This document shows, piece by piece, positions 10,264 through 20,541 of a stretch of DNA of 64,000 nt (position 1 is the first letter of the stretch; each line of letters starts with the position of its first letter). Location of the stretch: the NCBI GenBank assembly GCA_022410635.1, contig JAJVDF010000017.1, forward strand, positions 322,016 through 386,015, in the 5' to 3' direction. The notes below the pieces were generated by a model. The model was given only the letters and a program-made list of their open reading frames with translations, was not told the origin of the DNA and did no database searches. A program made the position numbers and the translations under genes. Source of the DNA: Tretioscincus oriximinensis. Its lineage: Eukaryota > Chordata > Lepidosauria > Squamata > Gymnophthalmidae.

Positions 10264-10861
10264 TAGGGTTGCCATATCTTGGCATCCCCAAACCGGGACG
10301 CGCGTGTGCGCACACATGAACAGGCGTGCTTGCGTGCGCGCGTGCATGCGCACACACAGACGCTTGTAGAGAGACAGGCAGAACCTCTCTTCTCTCACTA
10401 CAAGTGTCCGTGTGCGCGCGCACGCGCACGCGTGCGCACACAGCTGCTCCTTTGCTAGAGGCTGGGTTTCCTGCTCTGAGGCAAGCGCGCCAACTCCAGC
10501 GGAGCAAAAACGCTTGAGTTTGTGACAGGAGAACAGAGCTATTCTCCTGACAGAAACCCAGGCGTTTTTGCTCCGCTGGGGCTGGCGCGCTTGCNTCAGA
10601 GCAGGACGAAACCCAGCCTCTAGCAAAGGAGCAGCTACGGCGCGCTCCGAGGGTCCTCCCAGGACCCCGGAAAGCGTTGCGCGCGCTGCAGCCGTCAGCT
10701 CTGACGGCTGCTTTTCCTTTAAAATCCCGCCTTTTTACATTCCCTGATGCTGCATCGGGGAATGTAAAAAGCCGGGATTTTACCTTAAAACCCGGAGGGG
10801 ACTATATTTTAGTCCCCAAAACCGGGTTTGTCCCGGTTTACCGGGACATATGGCAACCCTA
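10264..10861. mobile_element. hAT-type non-autonomous element A2, foldback rich
   Basis: The termini are TAGGGTTGCCATAT and ATATGGCAACCCTA. The target duplication CTAGAGCT is exact at 10256-10263 and 10862-10869. It shares with element A1 the CCGGGAC motifs next to both ends and the GACGCTTGTAGAGAGACAGG hairpin, but carries two extra palindromes: 10442-10636, and about 10685-10795 with GCAGCCGTCAG/CTGACGGCTGC and AAATCCCG...CGGGATTT. The open frames across it are by-products of this symmetry. It has no transposase. Confidence 0.85.
10442..10636. repeat. Long palindrome inside hAT element A2
   Basis: The left arm starts AGCTGCTCCTTTGCTAGAGG and the right arm ends CCTCTAGCAAAGGAGCAGCT. The arms are about 75 bases with few mismatches and also pair GCAAGCGCGCCA with TGGCGCGCTTGC and CCAGCGGAGCAAAAACGC with its complement. 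The central unpaired part is about 45 bases. Confidence 0.8.
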
Positions 10862-10935
10862 CTAGAGCTGAAACCAGTAGAGGGCACTCACCCATCTCTA
10901 CGGCTGACACAGGGCTTTCAAAACAACTGTCAGTT

Positions 10936-13395
10936 GAAAGGCCTCTTAATTACGGCACCATTCTTGCCTCTAAGCAAAGCCTTGTTGGTACTAGAGGTTT
11001 TCTGAGGAGTCGAGGGTTGGGAGTGGACCGTAAATGTTTATCTGAAACCTTATTTCCATCATGGGTATCTTGAGAGGTGCTAGGTCTATCCAGGAGAGGT
11101 GTAGCCTAACTTGGATGAGTTGAGGCAAAATATGGTACGTTCTGAATTGTAAGTCCATATAACTGGAAGGTATGTTTGTGTGTGTGTAAAAATAGGATTT
11201 TTTTAAACCCAAGATGACATTTAGATAGGCANACAATAATGAACGGTGCCTCAGTATATGAGGGAGAGGAAGGTTTCAACCTTTCTTGGTATCATCAGTA
11301 CACAAAGGATCACTGACAAAACCCTGTCTAGCTGCAAGAGGTTGTCAGACTGTGATGATACTTTCATGAAGATGGCACCACTTCACGTATTTCCGTAATG
11401 CACTTGGGAAAAGGGTCCATTGCCCCAGAAAATTCTTTAGATTATTTTTTGCAAAATTGCCCTGCCAGCAGCCGGGGAGGCGAGAATCCTTCCTGTGCTC
11501 CACTCACAGTGTCCAGGATACTGTGAGAAGACACCAGCACAGGACTATGCAGAATTGCTGGATGAGCATGTTCAGTGTTTTCTTCCTGATTAGTTATCTC
11601 ACTGGTTCTATACGGATTTATAGGTACATGTGATAGCTGCATTCCACAACTACACGTTCCAGACTTTAACACATTGTGTGCCTGCAGGCTCTGATAGCAC
11701 CCAGAGGGAATGACTTGAAATGATGGACAGACAAGTGTCCCTACGTGCTTAGCCTATGTGCTAAGACTAAGCTAAGCTTTCACATTTCTGAACTTAAGCT
11801 AGCAACTGGTTTTGGCAATTTGTGGAAAAAAAGCAGCCACACTTCCAGTCACTCCAACACAAAATTCCTCCTGCCATTCCTGATTCATATTTGGGGTGGT
11901 CTGCTTAGTTTGCAGTCCACAAGCATTCTGAGGTAACAAGAGGAGTCCTAGAAGAAGCATGGATATTGTTGAACAGGCCTTCTGGTCTCAGATGTGTTCT
12001 GCCTAACTCCACTCTGACTAAGCAAGGAAATGGAATGCTGAGGGAAGACACTGTAGGCAAGGCCTTTTGACATCAAACATCCACCCCCCTCCTATAGTAG
12101 AATGAGATCAGAAGGCATGGTCTACAGTGTCCACTCTTTCTGCTCTCTAGATGTTAGCACCCAGAACTGATCTTCCCAAGCCAATAGGGGGAAATGGTGC
12201 TCAATTTCCTGCAAAGTCAGTATGAAAAAAAAATCTAGATCTTTTCAAATAAAAATGCAGATCTGATAACTCTGGGTTTTGAGGTTCTGAACAAAACAAC
12301 CTCACCGTGAGTGATCCTCTATCCTGATATAAGGCAATTTGCTTAACAATAATGGCAAATATCACCATTCTAAATTTGAATAAAGGTTACCTTGTGAGCA
12401 AATCTTACTCAATGTGTTTGCATAGCTCCAGTTCTTAGACTGATCTGAGGTTCCCAGATAAAGCAGACAGGAGCTAATATATAGTTTATATATAAAGAAA
12501 CAACGGCAGCAATATTGAACACATGGAATCAGTCACAGTTANTGAAGTCATTAAATGTTTGATGCATGTTGCACTAGAGGAAGATTTTACTCAATTCAAA
12601 TTATACGTTNTTTATCCCATCCAGCGAAAGGCTAATCAAATGTGTTCGATGAGATTAATAGTAGATTTGAAGTTCAATCCTAGTAAGAATGAAATTCTGT
12701 TTCTGCTGAACAAATTCACACCTCAAAAGGGCAAAGTACTTAGTTTCAATAAAGAAGTATTTTTCTAGATTTCAGATTTAAATTGTGCTTCACTAATATA
12801 AAATAAATTGACGAATGCTACAACTTTGGCCTTCTCCAGACAAGGTTTTGCTACCATGATGATAGTTGCATCAGGAAGATTCCACTTCACATGCTCACAG
12901 AATTCCAGTAATCCTTTCACTAAAAAGCTCCATTGCCCTGGAGCTTTTCCTGAGAGTACTTAAAAGTTGCTTTCCTTTTCCCTTGACATGTGCATATGTG
13001 AAGAGGCAGGAAAAGGATAGAATTCAGCCAAGATTTGGCAAGTCCTGCATCCTGGAGCTCATACTACAAGGGGAGGGGCAAGAGCAACNAATTGGGAGAC
13101 TGTGCACCCATGGATATGTCAGCTCATCTCTATGGTAATGTAGAAAAGTGAAGGAAATGAGCATTGGATTATTTTGGATTTAAATTCCAGATTTAAGCAG
13201 CTCACCTGGAGAGGGTCTTACTAGACCTGTTAAAGAAGTGAGACATGTCACCCCAATTCCTACCTGGTTGGTCACACACCTCCTTAAGTTGCAAAATAAT
13301 GTCATTTAGTAGTAGTGCGGCAGAGGCTGAGTGAAGATCCTGCATGCCTGAAATTGCACAGAGACATGAAGTGATGTTGGGAATCAAAATTACAT
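10936..13395. other. No gene or recognised repeat
   Basis: About 2.5 kb in which I recognise nothing beyond a short GT run near 11175. Short frames at 11442-11936, 12523-12768 and 12866-13138 contain Ns or low-complexity residues and have no domain. Confidence 0.45.
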
Positions 13396-13399
13396 ACCA

Positions 13400-13832
13400 C
13401 CCCTCTCAATGTTTCATGGTTGGAACCCGGGGCAAGACCTTCTCAGTGGTTGCCTCCAGTCTGTGGAATAGTCTCTCCCTTGAAATGTATCAATTAGTAT
13501 CATTATATTCTTTTATCTGAAGAAGTAGACATGCCTATGAAAGCTCATGACACCTCCCTTTCTCCTGTTAGTCTCCAAGTGCTACTAGCCCCTTTGTTGG
13601 ACTTTCTACTAAGACTAACACGGCTATTTCTCTGAAATCTGTATACTTTTAGAAGATCTTTGAAGACGCATCTCTTTAACCTCGCTCTTGCTTGATGAAA
13701 TGCCACTTTTCTTCCCACCTTTTGATACTGTTTTGATACTGTTTTAATATGCTAATTCTGTATTGTTTTTATTGTTGGCTGCCCTGAGACATTTGGGAAT
13801 AGGATTGGGTGTAAATAAATAAAATTTAGCAC
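13400..13832 (+). mobile_element. L2-like LINE 3' end, split by another repeat
   Basis: The left part has GACCTTCTCAGTGGTTGCC and GTGGAATAGTCTCTCCCTTG, which encode the decayed RAFS-x-A-x-x-LWNSLS motif. The right part, from about 13644, has TTTTAGAAGATCTTTGAAG, GTTGGCTGCCCTGAGAC and a GTAAATAAATAAA tail. A foreign segment at 13505-13640 interrupts it. Confidence 0.7.
13505..13640 (+). repeat. Penelope-associated tail repeat with ribozyme-like core
   Basis: Landmarks are CTGAAGAAGTAG (13517), CTATGAAAGCTCATGAC (ending near 13550), CTGTTAGTCTCCAAGTGCTA and GACTAACACGGCTATTTC. It is the best-preserved copy here of a repeat common in reptiles. CTGAAGA, a short hairpin, then GAAAGC follow the order of a hammerhead core. 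Linking the family to Penelope-like elements is inference. Confidence 0.55.
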
Positions 13833-14061
13833 TGGCTGGCCCTGCTCCCTCCCAGATCCCAAAAAGGTGAGAGAGGCAACCAGAAGCAAAGATACCACAG
13901 GCACACATTTATCACAGTTCACCTTGTTCTAGATATTCCAACTTAACAAAGAGAGGTATGGAAACAACCTAAGCTGCATTTTGCACCAGGGTTGCACTGG
14001 AATCCTATTTAGTGATTTTATATCCTAAAATGCAGAGTCTGTAATGAAATTCTATTAATAC

Positions 14062-14186
14062 AATAAGAACATAAGAGGACCCCTGCTGAATCAGGCCAAA
14101 GCCCATCTAGTACACCGTTGGCCACCAATTGAACCTGAAAATGGTTCTTCAGGAATACAGCCTATTGTTTCACCTTGGAGGCACAA
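14062..14186 (-). mobile_element. CR1 LINE 3' tail, short antisense copy
   Basis: It begins AATAAGAACATAAGAGG, then CTGCTGAATCAGGCC, GCCCATCTAGTACAC and CACCAATTGAACCTG, with an internal deletion, and stops after a GGAGGCA segment. Between 13833 and 14061 nothing was recognised. Confidence 0.75.
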
Positions 14187-15062
14187 TGAAATTGCACACT
14201 ACCAAATAGTCAAATAACCAGGTATATGCAAATCATGATCACTGAAACAGCCTATTTATTCCTNGCAAATTTTATTTTATGACCTTTGTAAATAAAGCTA
14301 AAAGGCTTCCTGATGGAATGAAACAAAATTTGTGGACTATGTTTCTTTATCCTGGAAGAAGCTACAATCTTTTACAGCCAGCCTATCCTTCGGAGCACAT
14401 TAACTTTGCATAATTGGGTCAGAATACATCTCTCAACAGGNGAGAGGCAATTATAGGATCCAAACAAGATCTTATATTTTCTCCTGCCATCTAGAGGCAG
14501 CCTTAATCCAAAGTCTACACATCCTTCCATTCTTAATATACATTTTGCCATTGGTTCCTGCCAAGTCTCCCATTGTCTGCCACACAAGTAAGCTCCATCA
14601 GATTGCCAGCTGGATAAGTATAAATATGCCAAATGCACAAATCATTTTACTGACTTCTCAAAATAGACCCAGAGTATCTTGGCAACTAGAAGGGGAAAGT
14701 GACTCATTTACAAACTTTACTAGTTCCAGGAGAATGATATATAGGTGACATTAAGCAAACATTTCTCAAACTATCACATTCGAGTTTAAAGTCATTTATT
14801 TTCATCTTTTTATAAAATAATTAGTGTATTTTTATCCAAATCTGATAAGGCATGCCACATGGGGAAATAGGAATTCGGATGGAGCTTTGGGGGGCAGGGG
14901 GGAGAGGCTCGGGGAACCTTGTAGTGCCTTCCTCTCTTGCCTCCCCTTGCAGTCTGATGGTGGAGTGACTAGGGAAGGTTGCCTCCCTTGATATAGATCT
15001 ATGAGAATGTTATACGTTTTGTGCTGCAAGTACCATGAAACACTGAACTTCTAGCAAGGAGG
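14187..15062. other. No gene or recognised repeat
   Basis: Overlapping short frames on both strands near 14372-14748 show no domain. A C/T- and G-rich stretch lies at 14885-14960. No call. Confidence 0.45.
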
Positions 15063-15145
15063 GTTTTAGCACCTTAGGGACTAGCAAGATGAAGGTTGGT
15101 GGCNTGAGGTTTCATAGACTAAGACCACTTCTTCAAATGTGGACT
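15063..15145 (-). repeat. Penelope-associated tail repeat, inverted copy
   Basis: Read on the minus strand it gives TTTGAAGAAGTGGTCTTAG, then GAAACCTCA, then CTAGTCCCTAAGGTGCTAAA. It is the mirror of the copy at 15336-15447, with an unrelated palindromic segment between them. Confidence 0.5.
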
Positions 15146-15185
15146 TAGATCTGACTTGCATCCATCTGGGTGGATTAGCTACCTT

Positions 15186-15335
15186 AGTCTGTCTTAGGCC
15201 CTGTTTGCAGAAGCTCAGTAATCCATTTTAGGTGATAAAACAGATGCCTGAATCTGTGCTAATAGGGGCAAATCCTGATAAGGTTAATCTTTTTCTATCA
15301 AAGTGGATTAAATCAGGTAAATGCCTCTCAGGCCT
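15186..15335. repeat. Element with TAGGCCCT ends, palindromic type
   Basis: It starts CTTAGGCCCTGTTTGCAG and ends near AAATCAGGTAAATGCCTC-TCAGGCCTT. The two ends are imperfect inverted repeats resembling those of 34574-34725. It is probably a small non-autonomous DNA transposon. Confidence 0.45.
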
Positions 15336-15447
15336 TGATTTACAAAAGCTCATGCTACCAAGTTTTTTCTTGTTAGTTTCTAAGGTGTTATGAGACACCC
15401 TTGCTAGGAATTCTGATCCAGACTGACATGGCTCCATAATTCTACAG
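15336..15447 (+). repeat. Penelope-associated tail repeat
   Basis: It contains AAAAGCTCATGCTACC, TTGTTAGTTTCTAAGGTG, and GACTGACATGGCTCCATAATTC, in the same order as at 13505. The 5' ribozyme-like part is missing. Confidence 0.5.
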
Positions 15448-15479
15448 ATCATTGAATGTAATCTTATGATTACATTCTC

Positions 15480-15612
15480 TATGTCTTCTCTATGATGGCA
15501 CCCGTGGTCTGGAATAGTCTCCCTCTGACATACTTAGAGTGCCTATATACCTGGTCTTTAAATGCCAATTAAAGACCTAACTTTTTACTAAGGTTTTTCC
15601 AGAGTTAATTTT
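15480..15612 (+). mobile_element. L2-like LINE fragment
   Basis: GTGGTCTGGAATAGTCTCCC matches the segment coding for the C-terminal LWNSL motif in the other L2 copies. The downstream AAAGACCTAACTTTTTACTAA fits the next helix. It is heavily decayed. Confidence 0.45.
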
Positions 15613-16160
15613 TCCTAATTCAGAATACATTATCAAAGGTAGACAAAATATATAAAAATAGAGTGGTATTTATTTATATATAACATTTTTATCCTGCTCT
15701 TCACTGGGAGATTCTAGGGTGAGTCACAATGTATAACAAAACACATATTAACACTTATTTAAAAAATATAACCCAGCCAGCCACTCAGTTCCTCCAGACC
15801 CAGAAAATCGTGAGTTTTAATCCTTGCCTGAAATCACTAATAATTCTTCACTTGTTTTCAGAAAAATGGAAAGGGTTTTGACATCTTTAAAAATTGTACA
15901 AAGGTTTGTCAATAGATGTAACATCTGTTACACCTGCTAAACTTCCATCTTCTGAAGAATTGTTAGAAGTATAGGCTGATTGCTGTCTGCTTTTTCTTTT
16001 TCCTTGTTCTACTTCTTCATAATGTTGTTGGTAAGTCATCAATAAAAAAGAGCTAATTTGAATCTGTACACATCATCATTAGTAGTTTTTTAACTTTTTA
16101 TCTGATCTGTTTCCTTATTAAAAGGGAAAAGAATCTAAAAATAAACCCAATTTAAAAAAG
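15613..16160. other. Possible decayed LINE or SINE tail, otherwise nothing
   Basis: TTTATTTATATATAACATTTTTATCCTGC-like sequence at 15670-15730 followed by GGTGAGTCACAATG resembles an antisense retroposon tail. The rest is AT-rich and unassigned. Confidence 0.3.
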
Positions 16161-16620
16161 AACATTGATAAATTGGAGCAGGTTCAACAGAGAGCTACAA
16201 GGATTGTGAATGGTTTGGAAACCATGTCCTATGACGGATAATTAAAGGATCGAGGGTTGATTAGTCTGCAAATGAGAAGACTGAAAGGAGACCTGACACC
16301 TGCCTACAAATATCTGAAGGACTGTCACAGAGCGGAGGGATCAGCATTGGTCTCATTGACACATAGAAGGACTAGAAACAATGGGATGAAACTGCAATAT
16401 AAAGATATCAGAAAAAAAAGCTTTCTGACAGTAAGGGTGATAAAGTAAGGGTGATAAAGGGACAGGTTTCCACAGAAGGTGGTCAGTTCTTCACTGGAAG
16501 TTTTCAAACAGAGGCTGGGCAGTCATCTGTCTGGGATAGTTTAGTGAATCCTGCATTGAGCAGGGGGTTAGACCTGATGATCCTGAAGGTCCCTTTCAAC
16601 TGTACAATTCTATGAATCTA
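16161..16620 (+). mobile_element. CR1 LINE 3' end, ATTCTATGA subfamily
   Basis: It begins within the reverse-transcriptase C-terminus (TTGGAGCAGGTTCAACAGAG, then AGACTGAAAGGAGACCTGA). It continues through the 3' UTR with GGACAGGTTTCCACAGAAGG, TAGTGAATCCTGCATTGAGC and GCAGGGGGTTAGACCTGATG and ends CAATTCTATGAATCTA. A 16-base segment, AAGTAAGGGTGATAAA-like, is duplicated near 16430-16458. The coding part holds stops. Confidence 0.8.
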
Positions 16621-18590
16621 ACCTTACCTAATCTTTTGCCATACCTGTCCATGTCACTGGTATATATTTTGGTCAAAAACCTAGAAATATCATACTTTAG
16701 TTTTGGATCTATAAGTACATAATGTCTTCAGTACTGAAGCCAATACAATTATGGAATCTAGTATTGATGCAAACTGTATCACTTGGCAGCTCTGCACTGG
16801 CCAGTATATTGAACCGGCAAGCATACTAGGGATTTTCTTTTAACATACTGGGTGTGGTTTAGGGGAAGCCCAAGTTAAATCACAATAGTATATGAAAGGA
16901 AGATTCCTAGTATTTATTTGCTGGTCCAGTATATCAGTTAGTGCAGAATGGCTCTACACTTCTATATATGCCAGGATTGGCAGATATAGCTACTACAAGG
17001 ACAGGTGTATTACAGCTCAAGTGGTTGTACAGGAAAGTGTTAAACAAGCAACACTTTCTGAAACAGATTCTTCTAAGCCACAGTTAAACATGTAACATTC
17101 TTCTCTTCATTTCCATATGGTAACCCTATTGGCAGAGAATTCTTGCAAGATCTGAAACTAAAACAGTTTTTCCAATTGGGCTCAGAACGATGGGAGTTCA
17201 GAGTGATGGAAGTTGTAGTTCAGCACCATCTGGATGAATATCTGCTAATTTAAAGCTCTCAATGAGGCAGGATATTTTTTTAATTTTTGGTTTAGGCAGC
17301 AAATTATCATAAGTGACGGGTTTATATGCAAACCATTTTATGCAAAACCCACATAATGACAGGTTTTAATGTGGAATAAAAAAGCAGTACTTTGCAGTGG
17401 TCTTCAGCTAGGTCTTTGTGTCAGTATCTATCATCTGAAATGCTCCTCTGACTGATTTTAATATACTGAAAACCTGGTTTTTTTTTCACAGATGTATCTG
17501 TTTTCTCATTGTACTCAGGGATAAGCATTATTGTTCAGCATTATCTGCTATTAATTTTAAATTGCATTGCTTGTCATAAGGAAATACTGCCNATATGGAT
17601 CAAATTTCCTGTCTCAATGAATTATGTAAAATCAGAAACAAAATGATGACTTTAACAGGTTCATTTTCATTTCAAGCACAAACACAAACTGCTGCAGCTT
17701 TTCTCATTGCTACTGCATCGCATTCAGGGAGCTCAATTAACAGCCTAAGATACAAATAGCCTTTGTAATTTGTTTTGCCACATTTTTGAAAAGTTTTTTT
17801 TAATCTTAAATAAGTGACAATATTAAAACTATCTCTGCATAGGGTAATATTTTACATACTAAGCAGAACCAAACACTATTGCTAAGAAAGAGAAAAAACA
17901 TGCTCTTCAAAGTGAGATTATTTACCTAAATGTTTGCAGAAGTGCATTGTATGTGACCTTGTGCTGTTCTGTGGATAGAGAATTCCAATCTAGGAGTGGA
18001 AATGCCCATTAGGTACCACATTCAATGTTACATTTTTGTTTTTGAGAGAGACAGTTTTCCCTGCTCTCATTAAGATTTTTGAAGGGAAAGAATAGAGCAA
18101 AGACTAAGCTACTAATTTCTTCTTTGAACCAGTGTATGTTTGAAGTAAAGGGAGGAAAAGAAGAGAAATTCTGAGTATATCACCGAACTTATGCTCTCTT
18201 CTTACGGTAGCTGATTTGTAAGGGTGCCTGGAAAGTATTACTGCTTAACGGCAATGTTGACCATGTATGCAATGGGTCAATAGCAGGAGCTCGAGAACAT
18301 GATATCTATACTATAGATACACTGAGAGGCCATACCAATTTATCCACTGGAGCAGGTTATCGTTCAAAGATGGTGTTACAGTCTGCACTAGGGGAGAGTC
18401 ATTTGCAAGCCATCTGTGAACTTTCTAGCTGGAAAACAAGATCAAATCTTGTGTGCAGACAGCACACAAGCTATGATCTAGTATACCATGCCTGATAGCT
18501 GAAAGCAACACCAGATGTACATCACTTCTAAGCAGCCAGCTAAAACAGGCCTGCCTGGTAACTTTGGAGGTTGGGATGGCCATCTACTCT
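16621..18590. other. Unique-looking AT-rich DNA, no gene
   Basis: Almost 2 kb without recognised repeats apart from GGAAGTTGTAGTTCAGCA near 17208, which resembles the ACTACAAYTCCC motif found in old vertebrate repeats. The part at about 17560-17960 is free of simple repeats and could hold a conserved noncoding element. That cannot be judged without alignment. Confidence 0.4.
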
Positions 18591-18591
18591 A

Positions 18592-19033
18592 GAAACATAA
18601 GAATATAAGAGGAGCCCTGCTGAATTGGGCCAGAGACAATTTAATCCAGCATTCTGTCTCACACAGTGGCTCACCAGTTGCACCTGGGTAGTCTGAAACA
18701 GAAGATGGCAAAGCCTTTAGCTGTTCTCCGCATCCTGCAAATGGTATGTCAGGAATACTGCCTGTTGCTCCATCTCAGAGGCAGTATCATGATATCCATC
18801 CTAGTAGCTCTTTATACCCTTGATGTCCGTGAACTTGTTTAATCCTGTCTTAAAGCTATCCAGGCTGTTAACTACCATCACCTCTTCTGGGAGTAAATTC
18901 CAAAGGCTGATGAACCTCAGGGTGAAAAAATATTTTCCTTTGTCTGCCCTCACTTTTCTGCCCCTCAGTTTCAAGGAATGCCACAAAGTCCTAGTGTTTT
19001 TTCTCTATTCACCTTATCCATCCTGTGCATGAT
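18592..19033 (-). mobile_element. CR1 LINE 3' end, antisense, longer copy
   Basis: It runs from AACATAAGAATATAAGAGG through CAGTTGCACCTGGGTAG, CCTAGTAGCTCTTTATACCC, AAAGCTATCCAGGCTG, CACCTCTTCTGGGAGTAAA and TTTGTCTGCCCTCACTTTTCTG to TTCACCTTATCCATCCTG. The last part reaches the coding C-terminus. It stands head to head with the CR1 that follows. Confidence 0.85.
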
Positions 19034-19258
19034 AATAGACAATTAGTCTATGTCTATAGTGATATATCCTGGATTTAGTCCTAAGTAATGAGATATAGTC
19101 CTAAGTAATAAGGACCTGATACAAGATGTAACTGTAACTGATCTCATAGGAATACAATACAGTAACTTTCAACTTGAACATGGATAGAAAATTGTCAAGC
19201 AGTTCTAGCATAGAAACCTTCAACATTCACAGAGGAAATTTTCCCAAAATGAGGATAA

Positions 19259-19886
19259 TGGTAAAACAAAAATTAAAAGGGAAAGTGAGAAAAGTCCAGT
19301 CCCTTCAAAAAGCGTGGAAATTGTTTGCAAATACAATATTGGAAGCTCAAATGAAATGCATTCCAAAGAGAAGAAAGGGTTCTGCCAAGTCCAAGAAGAC
19401 ACCCGTATGGCTTACCTCTGCAATAGAATGAAGAGAAACTCATTTAAAAAGTGGAAGGCTTATCCTAGTTAGGAGAACAGAAGGGAGCACAAACTGTGGC
19501 AAACCAAATGCAAGGTGGTAGTCAGGGATACGAAGAAAAACTTTGAGGACCACACTGCAAAGAATATTAAANTGGTAAAACAAAAATTAAAAGGGAAAGT
19601 GAGAAAAGTCCAGTCCCTTCAAAAAGCGTGGAAATTGTTTGCAAATACAATATTGGAAGCTCAAATGAAATGCATTCCAAAGAGAAGAAAGGGTTCTGCC
19701 AAGTCCAAGAAGACACCCGTATGGCTTACCTCTGCAATAGAATGAAGAGAAACTCATTTAAAAAGTGGAAGGCTTATCCTAGTTAGGAGAACAGAAGGGA
19801 GCACAAACTGTGGCAAACCAAATGCAAGGTGGTAGTCAGGGATACGAAGAAAAACTTTGAGGACCACACTGCAAAGAATATTAAAN
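19259..19886 (+). repeat. Exact 314-base tandem duplication in the CR1
   Basis: The block 19259-19572 is repeated at 19573-19886, apparently without differences, beginning TGGTAAAACAAAAATTAAAA and ending AGAATATTAAA plus an N. Each copy ends in an N at its last position (19572 and 19886). The match and the Ns suggest an assembly duplication as readily as a real one. Confidence 0.85.
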
Positions 19887-20358
19887 GAAATAATAAGGAC
19901 TTTTTCAAATACATCAGGGATAAGAATCCTACCAGGAAAGCAGTTGGACCACTAGATAGCAATGGACAAAAGGGCATAATCAAGGAGGACGTGGAGATTG
20001 CAGAGAGGTTAAATGATTTTTTTGCTTCAGTTTTCACNGAAGAATACAGAGGGAATATACCCACAACAGATTTAGTTTTCTCAGGAAGAACACCTGAGGA
20101 ATTAAACTGGATAGAGATAACAAGGGAGGAGGTCCTTGCTAGCCTTAATAAGCTGAACATTAATAAATCCCCAGGGCCAGATGGCATTCATCCAAGGATT
20201 CTTAAGGAACTCAAATGTGAAATTGCTGAACTTCTAACCAAAATATTTATTCTTTCCTTAAGATCAGGCATAGTACCAGTAGATTGGAGGGTAGCTAACG
20301 TAACACCAAAAAAGGATCCTGGGGTAATCTCGGAAATTATAGACCCATCACTTTAACA

Positions 20359-20541
20359 ATGGTTCCAGGTAAAGTGTTGGAAACCATAATTAAGGACAAA
20401 ATTAGTAAACACATGGAATGAAACTCAGCATGGCTTCTGCAAAGGTCAAAATGGTTCCAGGAAAGTCTTGGAAACCATAATTAAGGACAAAATTAGTAAA
20501 CACATGGAATGAAACTCAGCATGGCTTTTGCAAAGGTCAAA
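20359..20541 (+). repeat. 92-base tandem duplication in the CR1
   Basis: Copies at 20359-20450 and 20451-20541 both start ATGGTTCCAGG and end CAAAGGTCAA. They differ by a few substitutions and one base in length, so unlike the 314-base block they have had time to diverge or come from two CR1 copies. Confidence 0.8.

Larger units (their letters stand above)
10067..10935 (-). mobile_element. tRNA-derived SINE (family B), split by a hAT insertion
   Basis: The 3' half (10067-10255) starts with an AGAAGAAGAAG tract, then TTTTTATACCCTGCCC and CAGAACAGCTTACAAGG. The 5' half (10862-10935) has GTAGAGGGCACTCACCC and CACAGGGCTTTCAAAAC. The hAT element with its 8-base duplication separates them. Order and orientation match complete copies such as 48903-49213. 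Confidence 0.8.

Noticed and set aside
10162..10626. 154-codon minus-strand frame
   Set aside because: It crosses a SINE, a transposon boundary and a palindrome, and contains an N. Its residues follow the CG/CA dinucleotide runs.
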